DNA of 64,000 nt from Vulcanimicrobiota bacterium (GTDB lineage Bacteria > Vulcanimicrobiota > Vulcanimicrobiia > Vulcanimicrobiales > Vulcanimicrobiaceae), in the NCBI GenBank assembly GCA_003140215.1, contig PLJL01000004.1, positions 2,142,192-2,206,191 of the forward strand, read 5' to 3'. Under the pieces are notes generated by a model that ran no database searches, was not told the origin of the DNA, and worked only from the letters and a program-made list of their open reading frames with translations. Positions 1-8,052 of the stretch are shown here, in pieces. Every line of letters starts with the position of its first letter. Within the stretch, counting starts at the first letter, position 1. The translations under genes were made by a program, and so were the position numbers.

Positions 1-2
1 CG

Positions 3-1259
3 ATGACGACGCTGCGCTGCAGCTCGTGCGATGCCGTCCCCGCGACGGGCGACGCGCTGGCGTGCGCGCAGTGCGGCGAGCTGCTCGCGTTCGTGCTGCA
101 AACCGATCGCTTCGACGCCCACGAGGTCGAGGCCAACGCGCGGGTGCGCCGCGCCTCGCTCGAGCCCCGCGACCGCAGCGGCGTGTGGCGCTTTCGCGAG
201 TTGCTCCCGCCGGTGGCTCCCGAAGCGATAACGACCCTGCGCGAAGGCGACGTGCCGCTCATCGATGCGCCGCGTGGAGCCGCCTACGCCGGAGTCGACG
301 GCCTCGCATACCTCCATCTGGGCGTGAACCCGACCGCCTCGTTCAAGGACGCCGGGATGACGGTCGCGATCTCGCACGCGCGGGAGCGCGGGGCGCGCGT
401 CGCGGTCTGCGCGAGTACCGGAAATACCGCCGCATCGATGGCGGCCTACGCCGCCCGGGCCGGGATGGCGGCGGTCGTGATCGCGCCGGTCGAAGCGATC
501 AGCGCTGCCAAGGTCGCCCAGACGCTCGACTACGGCGCGCATGTCGTGGGCGTAGCGGGCGACTTCGACGATGCGTTGCGCGCGGTGCGGGCGCTCGATC
601 CGGCTACGATCGCCGTCGTCAACAGCGTGAACCCGTACCGCATCGAAGGGCAGAAGACCGCGGCGCTGGTGTTGCTCGAACTGCGCGGGTGGATCGCACC
701 CGACTGGGTCGTTCTCCCCGGCGGGAATCTCGGCAACGCCAGCGCCTTGGGCAAAGGCTTTCGCGAAGCGCGCGCGATCGGCTTGACGCTGCGGACGCCG
801 CGCCTCGCGGTCGTGCAAGCGGCCGGGGCGGCACCGTTCGCGCGGGCCTGGCGCAACGACGCGGAGCTCGTTCCCGTTCGCGCCGAAACCGACGCGACCG
901 CGATCCGCATCGGCGCCCCGGCTTCGTGGAAGAAAGCGCGCGCCGAGGTCCGGGCCTCGGGCGGAACGGTGCTCGACGTGAGCGATGCGGAGATCGCCGA
1001 AGCGCGGGCGGTGATCGGTCGCGACGGCGTCGGGTGCGAACCGGCCTCCGCGGCGTCGCTGGCCGGATTGCGGCGGCTCGTCGCCGACGGCAGCGTCGCG
1101 CGCGACGCCGACGTCGTTTGCGTGCTGACCGGGCACGTCCTCAAGGACACGGCATACGCCGCGCGCTATCACGCCTCCGCCGCGTCGCACGCCAACGCTA
1201 TCGTGCGCGGCGTCGAGCTGGGCGAGTATCTGGAAGCCCTCCTGCTCACCCACGCGTGA
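3..1259 (+). CDS. thrC: Threonine synthase (PLP-dependent)
   Basis: Makes L-threonine from O-phospho-L-homoserine in the cytoplasm, the last step of threonine synthesis. The 418-residue protein opens with a rubredoxin-like zinc ribbon (Cys6, Cys9, Cys21, Cys24) seen in one subgroup of threonine synthases. A fold-type II PLP domain follows: the PLP lysine lies in NPTASFKDAG (about Lys115) and the phosphate-binding loop in STGNTAASMAAYAARAG. Length is typical for the short bacterial form. The ATG lies two bases into the window, so its upstream signals are not visible. It is followed directly by thrB, and the two should be co-transcribed. Function is well supported by motifs and by the neighbour. 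Confidence 0.95.
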   Translation: MTTLRCSSCDAVPATGDALACAQCGELLAFVLQTDRFDAHEVEANARVRRASLEPRDRSGVWRFRELLPPVAPEAITTLREGDVPLIDAPRGAAYAGVDGLAYLHLGVNPTASFKDAGMTVAISHARERGARVAVCASTGNTAASMAAYAARAGMAAVVIAPVEAISAAKVAQTLDYGAHVVGVAGDFDDALRAVRALDPATIAVVNSVNPYRIEGQKTAALVLLELRGWIAPDWVVLPGGNLGNASALGKGFREARAIGLTLRTPRLAVVQAAGAAPFARAWRNDAELVPVRAETDATAIRIGAPASWKKARAEVRASGGTVLDVSDAEIAEARAVIGRDGVGCEPASAASLAGLRRLVADGSVARDADVVCVLTGHVLKDTAYAARYHASAASHANAIVRGVELGEYLEALLLTHA

Positions 1260-1270
1260 GCGGTCCACGT

Positions 1271-2176
1271 ATGCGGGAGTTGGTCGTCTCGGCGCCGGCT
1301 TCGAGCGCCAACCTCGGCGCGGGGTTCGATGCCGTCGCGCTCGCGCTGGAGCTGCGCATGACGGCGCGCGTGCGCGTCGGTGGCGGCGCCGCTGCACCGG
1401 CGTGGACGTACTCCGGGGCGCGCGCGCCGACCCACGACGGGCTGCGCCGCTGCATCGAGCGCGCGATCGCCCGCATCGCGCCGGACGCCCGGCTGTCGGC
1501 GGTCGCGCTCGACAACGCGATTCCGCTGGGCGCCGGGCTGGGCAGCAGCGCCGCGGCAGGCGCGCTCGGCGTCGCGATCGGGGCGCGTTTGGCCGCCGCC
1601 GCGCCCCCCGACGAACTGCTCGCACGCTGCGTCGCTGAGCTCGAAGGCCATCCCGACAACGCGCTGGCCGCCTGGTACGGCGGGGTCGTGATCGCTGCCC
1701 TGGGCGACGACGGTTTGACGTCGGCTCGTTTCGCGCCGCCGGCGGCGCACGCCGTGATCGTGGTTCCGGACATCGCGCTCAGCACCGCGCAGGCGCGTGC
1801 GTTGATACCGCAAACCTACGCTCGCGCCGCCGCCGTGCACAACGTGCAGCGCGCCGCGCTGCTGGGCGCAGCACTCGCCTCCGGGCGGCTGGACCTGCTG
1901 CGGGCCGCCGCGCGCGACCAATTGCATCAGCCGTATCGGGCGGCGGCGATCCCGGGCCTGGCCGAGATCCTCGAGCTCGACCACGAGGCGATCCTCACGG
2001 TGGTCCTCTCAGGCGCGGGCCCGTCGGTGCTGGCGCTGTGCCGTTCGGCTGCCGAACCGGTCGGGCGCCTCATCGCTTCGATCTTCGAGCGCCACGGCAT
2101 CGGCTGCACCGTCCTCACGCCGGCGCTCGCCGCGACCGGCGTTACGGTGTCTGAACGCACGGAGCGAGCGAGCTAG
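1271..2176 (+). CDS. thrB: Homoserine kinase (GHMP family)
   Basis: Phosphorylates L-homoserine with ATP, giving the substrate of the preceding threonine synthase. The 301-residue protein has the GHMP N-terminal motif SAPASSANLGAGFD (residues 7-20), the ATP loop PLGAGLGSSAAAGAL (about 85-99) and the C-terminal GHMP motif with LSGAGPSVLAL. ATG 1271 is chosen because the family usually starts a few residues before the PASSANLG motif. An in-frame GTG at 1256 would overlap the thrC stop as GTGA and add five residues, so translational coupling is possible. Downstream lies a short GC hairpin. Confidence 0.94.
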   Translation: MRELVVSAPASSANLGAGFDAVALALELRMTARVRVGGGAAAPAWTYSGARAPTHDGLRRCIERAIARIAPDARLSAVALDNAIPLGAGLGSSAAAGALGVAIGARLAAAAPPDELLARCVAELEGHPDNALAAWYGGVVIAALGDDGLTSARFAPPAAHAVIVVPDIALSTAQARALIPQTYARAAAVHNVQRAALLGAALASGRLDLLRAAARDQLHQPYRAAAIPGLAEILELDHEAILTVVLSGAGPSVLALCRSAAEPVGRLIASIFERHGIGCTVLTPALAATGVTVSERTERAS

Positions 2177-2188
2177 AGGGGCCGCCTC

Positions 2189-2208
2189 CGGCCACGCGAA
2201 CGTGGCCG
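2189..2208 (+). terminator. GC hairpin after thrB (possible terminator)
   Basis: An 8-bp perfect inverted repeat (CGGCCACG / CGTGGCCG) with a CGAA loop lies 12 bases after the thrB stop. No T-run follows, so it is not a classical intrinsic terminator. It may be a processing or attenuation stem. It ends three bases before the ATG at 2212 of the next reading frame and would hinder initiation there if transcribed. Confidence 0.35.
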
Positions 2209-2211
2209 CAG

Positions 2212-2631
2212 ATGGTCAACGTCAGCGTCGGATCGCCCGCGGGTATGTGCACGGTTGCTAACCCGGCGTTCTACCGCTACGTTCTGCGCCTGGCCGAAGC
2301 GCCGTTGCGCACCAGTCCGGTCGACCGCGCCCAGCTCGACATGCTGGCCAACGTCCCGCACGCGTATGCCGATGAAGAAGAGTGCTCGGGCGACGGGTGG
2401 CGCATCGTTCCGGCGATGTCGTACGAAGACTGGCCCGTCCTCGAAGCCAGCCCGCAGCGCCTGCGGGCCGCCTTTCAGACGGCCCGCCGGCTGCTGTGGA
2501 CCAACGCCGGCCCCGTCGGGATCAGCGCCGGCGACATGATCGCGGTCGACAAAGAGATCGAGTCGGTTCTGGGCGTCCTGCACCAGGCCGAAGCCGGCGG
2601 CTTCAGCGTCAACGTCTCCTACGTAAGCTGA
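2212..2631 (+). CDS. Hypothetical protein, 139 aa
   Basis: I do not recognise this family. The protein is soluble and mildly acidic, with no membrane segment or signal peptide. A helical region around residues 20-45 is followed by a Trp/Pro-containing stretch (GWRIVPAMSYEDWPVLEAS) and a C-terminal half that could be mostly alpha-helical (ARRLLW, VDKEIESVLGVLHQAE). Codon use is GC-rich at third positions like its neighbours, which supports real coding. The start is uncertain: ATG 2212 sits just after a hairpin and lacks a Shine-Dalgarno sequence, and ATG 2245 (MCTVANPAFYRY) is an alternative. It is co-directional with thrCB but functionally unlinked as far as can be seen. Confidence 0.6.
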   Translation: MVNVSVGSPAGMCTVANPAFYRYVLRLAEAPLRTSPVDRAQLDMLANVPHAYADEEECSGDGWRIVPAMSYEDWPVLEASPQRLRAAFQTARRLLWTNAGPVGISAGDMIAVDKEIESVLGVLHQAEAGGFSVNVSYVS

Positions 2632-2644
2632 GGCCCCAGCGCGC

Positions 2645-3538
2645 CTACTGGCGCGGGTTGAAGAGGCTTCCCAGCACGCCGCCGACGTTGCTCGTACCGC
2701 CGGCCTGCTGCGCGCCTTCGGGCGCGGGCTCGTGATAGGTCATCGACTGCAAACCCAGCCGGCCCGGTCCGGTGAAGCGGTTCATCATCAGCGACGCCCC
2801 GCCGACGAGCGCGCCGAGCGCGCCCATGAACCCGCCGCCGCCGCCGGACTGCAACACCGTAACCGTGTCCATCTGCACGGAGGCGTCCTTCCAGAGCCAG
2901 GCGCCGGGCTCGACGTCGAGCTGCTCGCCCGGCCCGAGCTGCTTTTCGAAAACGTTTCCGTAGCCGTGCAGCAGCACCAGACCCTGATCGTTGGTCGCGG
3001 CGAAGCGGTCGATGAACAGGCCGGTGCGCGCGAACAGGACGTTGGCCAGACCCTGCTGCCAGTAGAAGTCGTACCCGACGCTGTTCGTGGCCATCAAGAA
3101 CTGATGCTCGCGGACGTCGACGACTTGACCGGGGCTCAGTTTGAGGGCGACGATTTGCCCCGGTGCTTCGCGCGACACCGCGATGTTGCCGGGGCCTTGC
3201 GCGGTCGAGATGAAGATCTGCAAGCCGGCGAAGAAGCGTTTCCCCGCGTTCTTGAGGCCCATGAACCCGAGCCGCACTTGCGGCTGTTTCCACAGCAAGA
3301 TGTGGTGCTCGAAGTAGACGCCCGTCTGGGGTCCGAGCTCGATGTCGACGACCGGGCAAAGCTCGCCCTCGACGCGCACCGTGGTGTCGCCGATGGTGAT
3401 CGGCTCCTTGGGATTGTCGCGCTCCGAAACCGGTTCGGTGTAGGCGCCGACGCCGACCGCCTGCGGCGCCGGAGCTCCGCACGCCGCGCAAAAGCGCGCG
3501 CCGTCGGGGATCGCAGTTTGACAGCTTGGACAGGTCAT
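2645..3538 (-). CDS. Zinc-ribbon + AIM24-family protein
   Basis: The N-terminus MTCPSCQTAIPDGARFCAAC is a four-cysteine double-zinc-ribbon-like segment (CxxC...CxxC). The remaining roughly 250 residues look like the AIM24 fold, a beta-sandwich with repeated Gly turns. Examples are the segments GVYFEHHILLWKQPQV and LFARTGLFIDRF. AIM24 proteins are widespread but of unclear biochemical role; the mitochondrial homologue affects inner-membrane architecture. A Gly-rich stretch (SGGGGGFMGALGALVGG) near residue 230 could contact membrane. ATG 3538 is chosen; a GTG two codons upstream (3544) is possible. The gene is divergent from a small acidic frame at 3595. Family assignment is moderate and function unknown. 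Confidence 0.75.
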   Translation of the reverse strand: MTCPSCQTAIPDGARFCAACGAPAPQAVGVGAYTEPVSERDNPKEPITIGDTTVRVEGELCPVVDIELGPQTGVYFEHHILLWKQPQVRLGFMGLKNAGKRFFAGLQIFISTAQGPGNIAVSREAPGQIVALKLSPGQVVDVREHQFLMATNSVGYDFYWQQGLANVLFARTGLFIDRFAATNDQGLVLLHGYGNVFEKQLGPGEQLDVEPGAWLWKDASVQMDTVTVLQSGGGGGFMGALGALVGGASLMMNRFTGPGRLGLQSMTYHEPAPEGAQQAGGTSNVGGVLGSLFNPRQ

Positions 3539-3594
3539 GCGCACGCGTTCGCCGCCTTGGGGTCGGAGCCTGGTCGCATGGGTACGCTGCGGCC

Positions 3595-3702
3595 ATGGAA
3601 CGCGAATCGGTCGAGCAGCTCGGAGCCGATGACGAAGAGTTCGCCTCGGTCGAGGATACCGGCCCGGAGCCCAGCGAGAACCCGACCGTCGACGACGTCT
3701 AG
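3595..3702 (+). CDS. Tiny acidic hypothetical protein, 35 aa
   Basis: This is a short frame translating to MERESVEQLGADDEEFASVE and so on, ending NPTVDDV. It is strongly acidic (about one third Asp/Glu) and has no Cys or membrane segment. Roughly 80% of its codons end in G or C, like real genes here. It sits alone in the gap between the divergent AIM24 gene and a convergent PilZ-like gene. A TACGCT hexamer ends six bases before the ATG, the spacing seen at apparently leaderless genes elsewhere in the window, but no convincing -35 is present. It may be a genuine microprotein or a chance frame. Confidence 0.4.
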   Translation: MERESVEQLGADDEEFASVEDTGPEPSENPTVDDV

Positions 3703-3711
3703 CGCCGCCGG

Positions 3712-4356
3712 TTAGGCGATCAGCTCGACCGTTTCGTCGGCGAAGACGCGAAAGCGCGTGTCGTAGGAGCGCATCGCGTCGCCGGCGACCAGGCGGCTGT
3801 GGATCCGCACGTCGCGCGCAATGCGCCCGTCCTCGAGCTCGCGCAGCGGTTCGGCGCGGTGCCGGATCAACGGTGCGATCCCGGACGCGGGCGGCGCCAA
3901 GCGCTTGAGCCGCACGAGATGGCTAACGATCGCGCTCTGCACGCGCGTCGACAGCGTGCGATAGTCTTCGTCGATGCCGGGCTCGTCCGTCGCCGGGGGC
4001 GCCGGCGCGTTCTGGACGTAACGCGTGACCGCTTCCAAGTCGTCGGCGGCGATCGAGGTGAAGGAGCAGAAGTAGCGGTGAACGAGCTGCTTGGCGGCGC
4101 GGATGGTTTCGTCTTTGTCGATGCGTACGCGGCTGAAAATGCTGCGCCGGCGCAGCGTGAAGGTCAGCGGCACGTCGCGGCCGTGCACCGGCACCTGCGA
4201 GACGAAGGCCAGGCCCTCGCGCGCGACGGTCGTCCCCAGGACGCGGATGCTCCGGCCTTCGCAGAGCGCGACGGCGTCGAACGCACCGTTGCGCCCGCCG
4301 GCCTTTTCGAACCACAGCGGCTCCGTCTTGCCGAAGAGCTGGTCGAGGAGGAGCAT
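3712..4356 (-). CDS. PilZ-like domain protein, hypothetical
   Basis: A soluble protein of about 214 residues. The middle (GRSIRVLGTTVAREGLAFVS, then VPLTFTLRRRSIFSRVRID, then YFCSFTSIAADDLEAVTRYV) follows the strand pattern and spacing of PilZ domains, which often bind cyclic-di-GMP. The canonical RxxxR and DxSxxG ligand motifs are not clean, so ligand binding is doubtful. ATG 4356 (MLLLDQLFGK) is taken as start. An upstream in-frame start at 4509 would overlap the neighbouring dehydrogenase gene on the other strand and adds an Arg/Pro-rich stretch that looks non-coding. A C-terminal helical region precedes the end. Confidence 0.6.
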   Translation of the reverse strand: MLLLDQLFGKTEPLWFEKAGGRNGAFDAVALCEGRSIRVLGTTVAREGLAFVSQVPVHGRDVPLTFTLRRRSIFSRVRIDKDETIRAAKQLVHRYFCSFTSIAADDLEAVTRYVQNAPAPPATDEPGIDEDYRTLSTRVQSAIVSHLVRLKRLAPPASGIAPLIRHRAEPLRELEDGRIARDVRIHSRLVAGDAMRSYDTRFRVFADETVELIA

Positions 4357-4462
4357 CGTGATAAAGGTTTCGGCAAAAACGAGGGCGACTTCGAGGCTGG
4401 ACCGGGCAATCGGGATCACAGTATCCCGGCCGGCCCGCCGGGAGAGGGCAGGGCAGATCGAC

Positions 4463-5497
4463 GTGACGACCGAGGCGGGCGGCCAGATCACCGCGCAGCG
4501 GCGAATCATTTTCGGGCCGCTGGCCGGGGCCTTGACCGGGCTGCACCTGCCCGGACCCGTCGCGTTGCTGGGCTCGCCGCGCTCGCTCGATACGGTCGCT
4601 GACGCCGACCTGGGCGGAGCGGCGGTGTTCCGCTACGCCGGGGTGCGACCGCACAACCCGCGGGCCGCGGTCGAGGAAGCCGGCGCCCTCATCGACGCCC
4701 ATGGCTGCGCCAGCGTCGTGGCCATCGGCAGTTCGAGCGCGATCGACCTCGGGAAGGCCGTCTCGGACGGGCGCGCCGTGATCCTTTGCCTCGTGCCGAC
4801 CGCGCTGGGCGGAGCCGAGATGTCACGCGGCTACGGGGTGCTCGAGGGTGACCGCAAGGCCGGCGGCCGGCTCGCTGCGCCGGCCCCGCTGGTTGTCTAC
4901 GACGCGGCGCTGCTGGCGTCGCTACCGCCGCGCGAGCTGGGCTCGATCGGGCTCAACGCCTGGGCCCACACGATCGAAGCGCGCTACGCGCGCACGCCCC
5001 ATGCCCTCGGCGGCGCGGCCGCGCTCGAGGCTGGACGCCGGTTGCCGCCGCTCTTGATCGCCGCCGCGTCCCGGCGCGACGAGGCGCTCCACGCGGCGCT
5101 CTTCGAGGCCGCCCACTTGGCCGGCTTCGCGCTGGACACGCGCTCGATGGGCCTGCACCACGCGGTGTGTCACGTCATCGGCGGCCTGACCGGCATCCCC
5201 CATGGGATCAACAACGCGATCGTGTTGCCGCACGCGGTCCGCGCCAACGCGCGCATCGCTCCCGACGCAGTCGCCGCGGTGGCGGTGGCGTTCGGCTTCG
5301 CCGATCTCGCGGCCGAGACGGAATCGATCGCCGCCGCGTATGCGCTGCCCCGCACGTTCGCCGAACTGGGCGCACCGCCGGATCTCGTCGAACGCGCGCT
5401 GCCGCGGGTGATGGAGCAGCCGCTGCTGCGCAACAACCCCGCCATGCCGGACGAAGCGACCGTCCGCGAGCTGCTCGAAGGCGCTTATGCGGGGTGA
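4463..5497 (+). CDS. Iron-containing alcohol dehydrogenase-like oxidoreductase (maleylacetate reductase-like)
   Basis: The 344-residue enzyme has the two-domain fold of the Fe-ADH/dehydroquinate synthase superfamily. The N-terminus (RRIIFGPLAGALTGL) matches the RVVFGxG pattern. GSSSAIDLGKAVS is the NAD(P) loop, and the metal-site histidines lie in GLHHAVCHVIGG (about 230) and IPHGINNAIVLPH (about 247). The short N-terminal lobe and this His pattern fit maleylacetate reductase or related enzymes of aromatic catabolism. Substrate cannot be fixed from sequence alone and no ring-cleavage genes are adjacent. GTG 4463 is chosen: the upstream frame overlaps the PilZ-like gene and lacks conservation, and GGAGAGGG lies about 15 bases upstream. 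Confidence 0.8.
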   Translation: MTTEAGGQITAQRRIIFGPLAGALTGLHLPGPVALLGSPRSLDTVADADLGGAAVFRYAGVRPHNPRAAVEEAGALIDAHGCASVVAIGSSSAIDLGKAVSDGRAVILCLVPTALGGAEMSRGYGVLEGDRKAGGRLAAPAPLVVYDAALLASLPPRELGSIGLNAWAHTIEARYARTPHALGGAAALEAGRRLPPLLIAAASRRDEALHAALFEAAHLAGFALDTRSMGLHHAVCHVIGGLTGIPHGINNAIVLPHAVRANARIAPDAVAAVAVAFGFADLAAETESIAAAYALPRTFAELGAPPDLVERALPRVMEQPLLRNNPAMPDEATVRELLEGAYAG

Positions 5498-5513
5498 TGG
5501 AGGGATTCCATCA
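5495..5513 (+). terminator. Hairpin overlapping the dehydrogenase stop codon
   Basis: A perfect 7-bp inverted repeat, TGATGGA / TCCATCA, with a 5-nt loop, begins at the TGA stop itself and is followed by TCTTCTC. It is a plausible weak terminator for the upstream gene. No long T-run is present. Confidence 0.35.
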
Positions 5514-5520
5514 TCTTCTC

Positions 5521-5548
5521 AGTAACGGAAATACCGATTATCGTCACT
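5521..5548 (+). other. Candidate Xer recombination site (dif-like, 11-6-11)
   Basis: A 28-bp AT-richer stretch in GC-rich surroundings lies 37 bp upstream of the xer start. The left arm AGTAACGGAAA (5521-5531) and the reverse complement of the right arm, AGTGACGATAA (5538-5548), agree at 8 of 11 positions. They flank a 6-bp centre TACCGA, the spacing used by XerC/XerD at dif. The right arm ends in the ATAA/TTAT core typical of dif arms. In some bacteria with a single Xer protein the target site also lies beside the recombinase gene. The match to known dif consensus is only partial and the segment could instead be the xer promoter. Confidence 0.35.
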
Positions 5549-5585
5549 CCATGCGCCGTGGAAGAAGGCGCGGAAAGGACGATCC

Positions 5586-6557
5586 GTGGCCAAAGCCCGC
5601 CGCTACGAACGTGCCCAGTTCGCCTCGACCGACCCGGCGATCGCGCGCTTCGCGCAATACCTGGACTTGCGCCGGATGAGCCCGCGGACGTCGGTGGCGT
5701 ATCAACGCGATCTCGAAAGCTTCGGCTCGTTCCTCAAGGCGCGCGCCGGGAAGCTCGACCTCGACGTCCACCACGCGCCGCCCTACGACGCGCTCGAGGA
5801 CGCGGTCGCCTCGGACGTGCTGGCCTATCTCACCCGCCTCAACGGCTCGCGGGCCTACGCAGGGCGCTCGATCCGGCGCAAGATCTCGGCCCTGCGGACG
5901 TTCTACAAGCACCTCAAGTTCGACGGGCGGCGCACGGACAACCCGGCCTCGGACGTCCCCAGCCCGCGGATCGGTAAGCCGCTCCCCAAGGCGCTCACCG
6001 AGCGCGACATGTCCGCGCTGCTGGCCATCGAGATCGCGGGGTTGAGCGAGACCCGGCGGCGCCGCGACCGTGCCATCCTGGAGTGCCTGTACTCGAGCGG
6101 CGTACGGCGGTCGGAGCTGCTGGGGCTCGCCATCGGCGACGTCGACCTGGACAGCCGCACGATGCGGGTGGTCGGCGGCAAAGGCAACAAGGACCGCCTC
6201 GTTCCGCTCACCCAGGTCGCGGCCGATGCGCTGCGCGCTTATCTGGGCGTGCGGCCGCGAACGGTGAGCGATGCCTTTTTCATCGGGCGCGCTGGGGCGC
6301 GCCTGAGCGAGTCGGCGCTCTACAAGATCGTGCGCACCTACATCGGGATCGCCGGCCTCGAGGGTCACGCCTCGCCGCACACCATGCGCCACTCGATGGC
6401 GACGCATCTGTACGAGCACGGCGCCGACCTGCTCGTCATCAAGGAGATCCTCGGCCACGAGAGTCTGGCCACGACGCAGGTCTACACGAAGGTCGCGAAG
6501 AGCCGCATGCTCGAGCAGTTCGACGCGACCCATCCGCGCAGCAAGCGCTCGGGCTAG
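5586..6557 (+). CDS. xerC: Tyrosine recombinase, XerC/XerD type
   Basis: A site-specific recombinase of 323 residues, the usual Xer length, and likely the chromosome-dimer resolvase. Residues about 15-125 form the core-binding SAM-like domain (LRRMSPRTSVAYQRDLESF). The catalytic domain shows the full tyrosine recombinase set: Arg in SGVRRSELLG (about 173), Lys in GGKGNKDR (about 200), the HxxR motif in HTMRH (about 264-267), His in LGHES (about 289) and the nucleophile Tyr in TQVYTK (about 299). The start is GTG 5586, with AAAGGA about eight bases upstream. XerC and XerD cannot be told apart here, and only one Xer gene is in the window. No integrase-specific arm-binding domain and no phage genes are near. 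Confidence 0.9.
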   Translation: MAKARRYERAQFASTDPAIARFAQYLDLRRMSPRTSVAYQRDLESFGSFLKARAGKLDLDVHHAPPYDALEDAVASDVLAYLTRLNGSRAYAGRSIRRKISALRTFYKHLKFDGRRTDNPASDVPSPRIGKPLPKALTERDMSALLAIEIAGLSETRRRRDRAILECLYSSGVRRSELLGLAIGDVDLDSRTMRVVGGKGNKDRLVPLTQVAADALRAYLGVRPRTVSDAFFIGRAGARLSESALYKIVRTYIGIAGLEGHASPHTMRHSMATHLYEHGADLLVIKEILGHESLATTQVYTKVAKSRMLEQFDATHPRSKRSG

Positions 6558-6712
6558 ATCCGAGCTCCGCGGCCGGTGATGATGTTGAACACCAGCATCA
6601 CCAGGGCGATCACCAGCAGTAAGTGGATGATCGAGCCTCCGAAATGCAACGCGAAGCCGAGTAGCCACAGAACGAACAGGATCACGATGATCCCCCAGAT
6701 GAGTCCAGCCAT
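6554..6712 (-). CDS. Small two-helix membrane protein, lmo0937/DUF5670-like
   Basis: A 52-residue inner-membrane protein with two hydrophobic helices (IWGIIVILFVLWLLGFAL and IIHLLLVIALVMLVFNIIT) joined by a Gly-rich turn and ending in a short basic tail. Size, the WLLG...GGxIHLLLVIA pattern and the tail match the lmo0937 (DUF5670) family, which is often stress-induced and of unknown function. ATG 6712 follows an AGAAAGGA Shine-Dalgarno sequence by about ten bases. Its stop overlaps the xer stop in a convergent arrangement. Confidence 0.8.
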   Translation of the reverse strand: MAGLIWGIIVILFVLWLLGFALHFGGSIIHLLLVIALVMLVFNIITGRGARI

Positions 6713-6856
6713 GCGCACCGTCCTTTCTGACCCAGGCTTGCCCCTCAACGCGCCACTTCAATCCGCTCCTTCTTCTCACTCCACGGCGGGCGAGCGGGCG
6801 CCCGAGTGTGATCGCCATCGCGCACATCGCTGTACCGCGCGGGGAAAGCCGGTCCT

Positions 6857-7153
6857 ATGCCGCTCGCGTACACGAACCTCCGCCCCCTCCCGGCCGGCCG
6901 TGCGTTCCCGCACTGGAGCGACGTGCTGCGCGAGCGCCTGGCCGCACTGCGACGCGAGGCCGAGCGCGAGGCGCGTGCCGGGCACTCCGGCGCTGAGCCG
7001 CTAACGGAGCTCGTGGCGCGCAAGCTCGCCGCGTTTCGGGCCGAGCTCCCGGCGCTACGCCGCGATCATCGCCGGCGCAGCGCCGGCACCGACGAGTTGC
7101 TCCACGCGATCGCAGCGCTCGGCCCGCCCAGCGAACGCCGCATCGCCGTTTAG
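6857..7153 (+). CDS. Hypothetical protein, 98 aa, Ala/Arg-rich helical
   Basis: No family is recognised. The sequence is charged and probably helical (LRERLAALRREAEREARAGH, then LVARKLAAFRAELPALRRDH), with no membrane segment. Its stop overlaps the stop of the convergent panE gene by four bases, an arrangement seen repeatedly among real genes here. A purine-rich GGGGAAAG lies about ten bases before the ATG. Ala/Arg-rich composition is also what chance frames give in this GC-rich DNA, so reality is uncertain. Confidence 0.45.
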   Translation: MPLAYTNLRPLPAGRAFPHWSDVLRERLAALRREAEREARAGHSGAEPLTELVARKLAAFRAELPALRRDHRRRSAGTDELLHAIAALGPPSERRIAV

Positions 7154-8052
7154 CGTCGCGTCCCCTCGCGCGCCTTTACCAGCGCCGTGAGCGTCTCGTT
7201 GTACGGCGTCGGCACGGCGGCGCGGCGGCCGGCCGAGACGACTGCGCCGTTGATGAAGTCGACCTCGGTGGGCGCGCCCGAACGCAAGTCTTGCAGCATC
7301 GAGTTGTCCAGCTCGGCGGTTTGCTCGACGATCGTGCGCACGTACGTCCACGGGTCGGTGAAGGGCAGCGGGATGCGCATCGCGTTGGCGACCGTCGCGG
7401 CTTCTTGGGCGAGCGAGCGTGCGATGTCGCCGGCGTGCTCATCGCTGAGGACGACCCCGTTGGGGCGATCGAGCAGCGCCGCCACGGGATTGATCGCGGC
7501 GTTGGCGATGAGCTTGCCCCACAGGTGCGGGCGGATATCGTACGCTCCGCTGGCCCGCAGCCCGGCGTCGACGAGCAGCCGCACGACCCGGTTGACCAAC
7601 TCGGGCGACGCGCCCGCGCTGCCCAAGACCGTCGTGCCGTCGCCGACGCGCCGCACATCACCCGGACCGACCGCGAGCGCGGACTCGGTGGTGGCGCCGA
7701 TCAAGAGCGGGATCGTCCCGCCTAGCGAGGTCTTGATCGCCTCTTCGTTGCCCAGCCCGTTCTGCAACGAGACGATCGCCGTGGCCGGGCTCAGCTCCGA
7801 GGCGAACGGGCGCAGCGCACGCAGCGTGTCGGTCGCGCGCACGAACACGAAGAGCACGCCGACCCCGAAGAGATCGCGCGGCTCGCTGGTAATCTGTGCG
7901 TTGCGGGCCTGACCGTCGACCCGCACGCCCGACTCGCGAATGGCGTCGACGACATCCTGCCTGCGCTCGAGGAGCACGACCTCGTTGGCAGCGGCCAGCC
8001 GCTGCCCGAACAACGTCCCGAGCGCACCCGCGCCGACGATGCCTAATTTCAT
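7150..8052 (-). CDS. panE: 2-dehydropantoate 2-reductase
   Basis: Reduces ketopantoate to pantoate with NADPH in coenzyme A synthesis. The 300-residue protein begins MKLGIVGAGALGTLFGQRLA, the Rossmann GxGxxG fingerprint. It keeps the ketopantoate reductase signatures LQNGLGNEE and the catalytic Lys/Asn region WGKLIANAAINPVAALLDRPNG (Lys about 175). The C-terminal helical domain has EVDFINGAVV. ATG 8052 is clear; an upstream in-frame extension would lie in a repeat element. The gene is last in a minus-strand block after the rhomboid gene. Its start codon abuts repeat copy 1, which supplies the GGAG-type ribosome site. Other ketopantoate reductase-like enzymes can act on different 2-keto acids. 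Confidence 0.9.
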   Translation of the reverse strand: MKLGIVGAGALGTLFGQRLAAANEVVLLERRQDVVDAIRESGVRVDGQARNAQITSEPRDLFGVGVLFVFVRATDTLRALRPFASELSPATAIVSLQNGLGNEEAIKTSLGGTIPLLIGATTESALAVGPGDVRRVGDGTTVLGSAGASPELVNRVVRLLVDAGLRASGAYDIRPHLWGKLIANAAINPVAALLDRPNGVVLSDEHAGDIARSLAQEAATVANAMRIPLPFTDPWTYVRTIVEQTAELDNSMLQDLRSGAPTEVDFINGAVVSAGRRAAVPTPYNETLTALVKAREGTRR

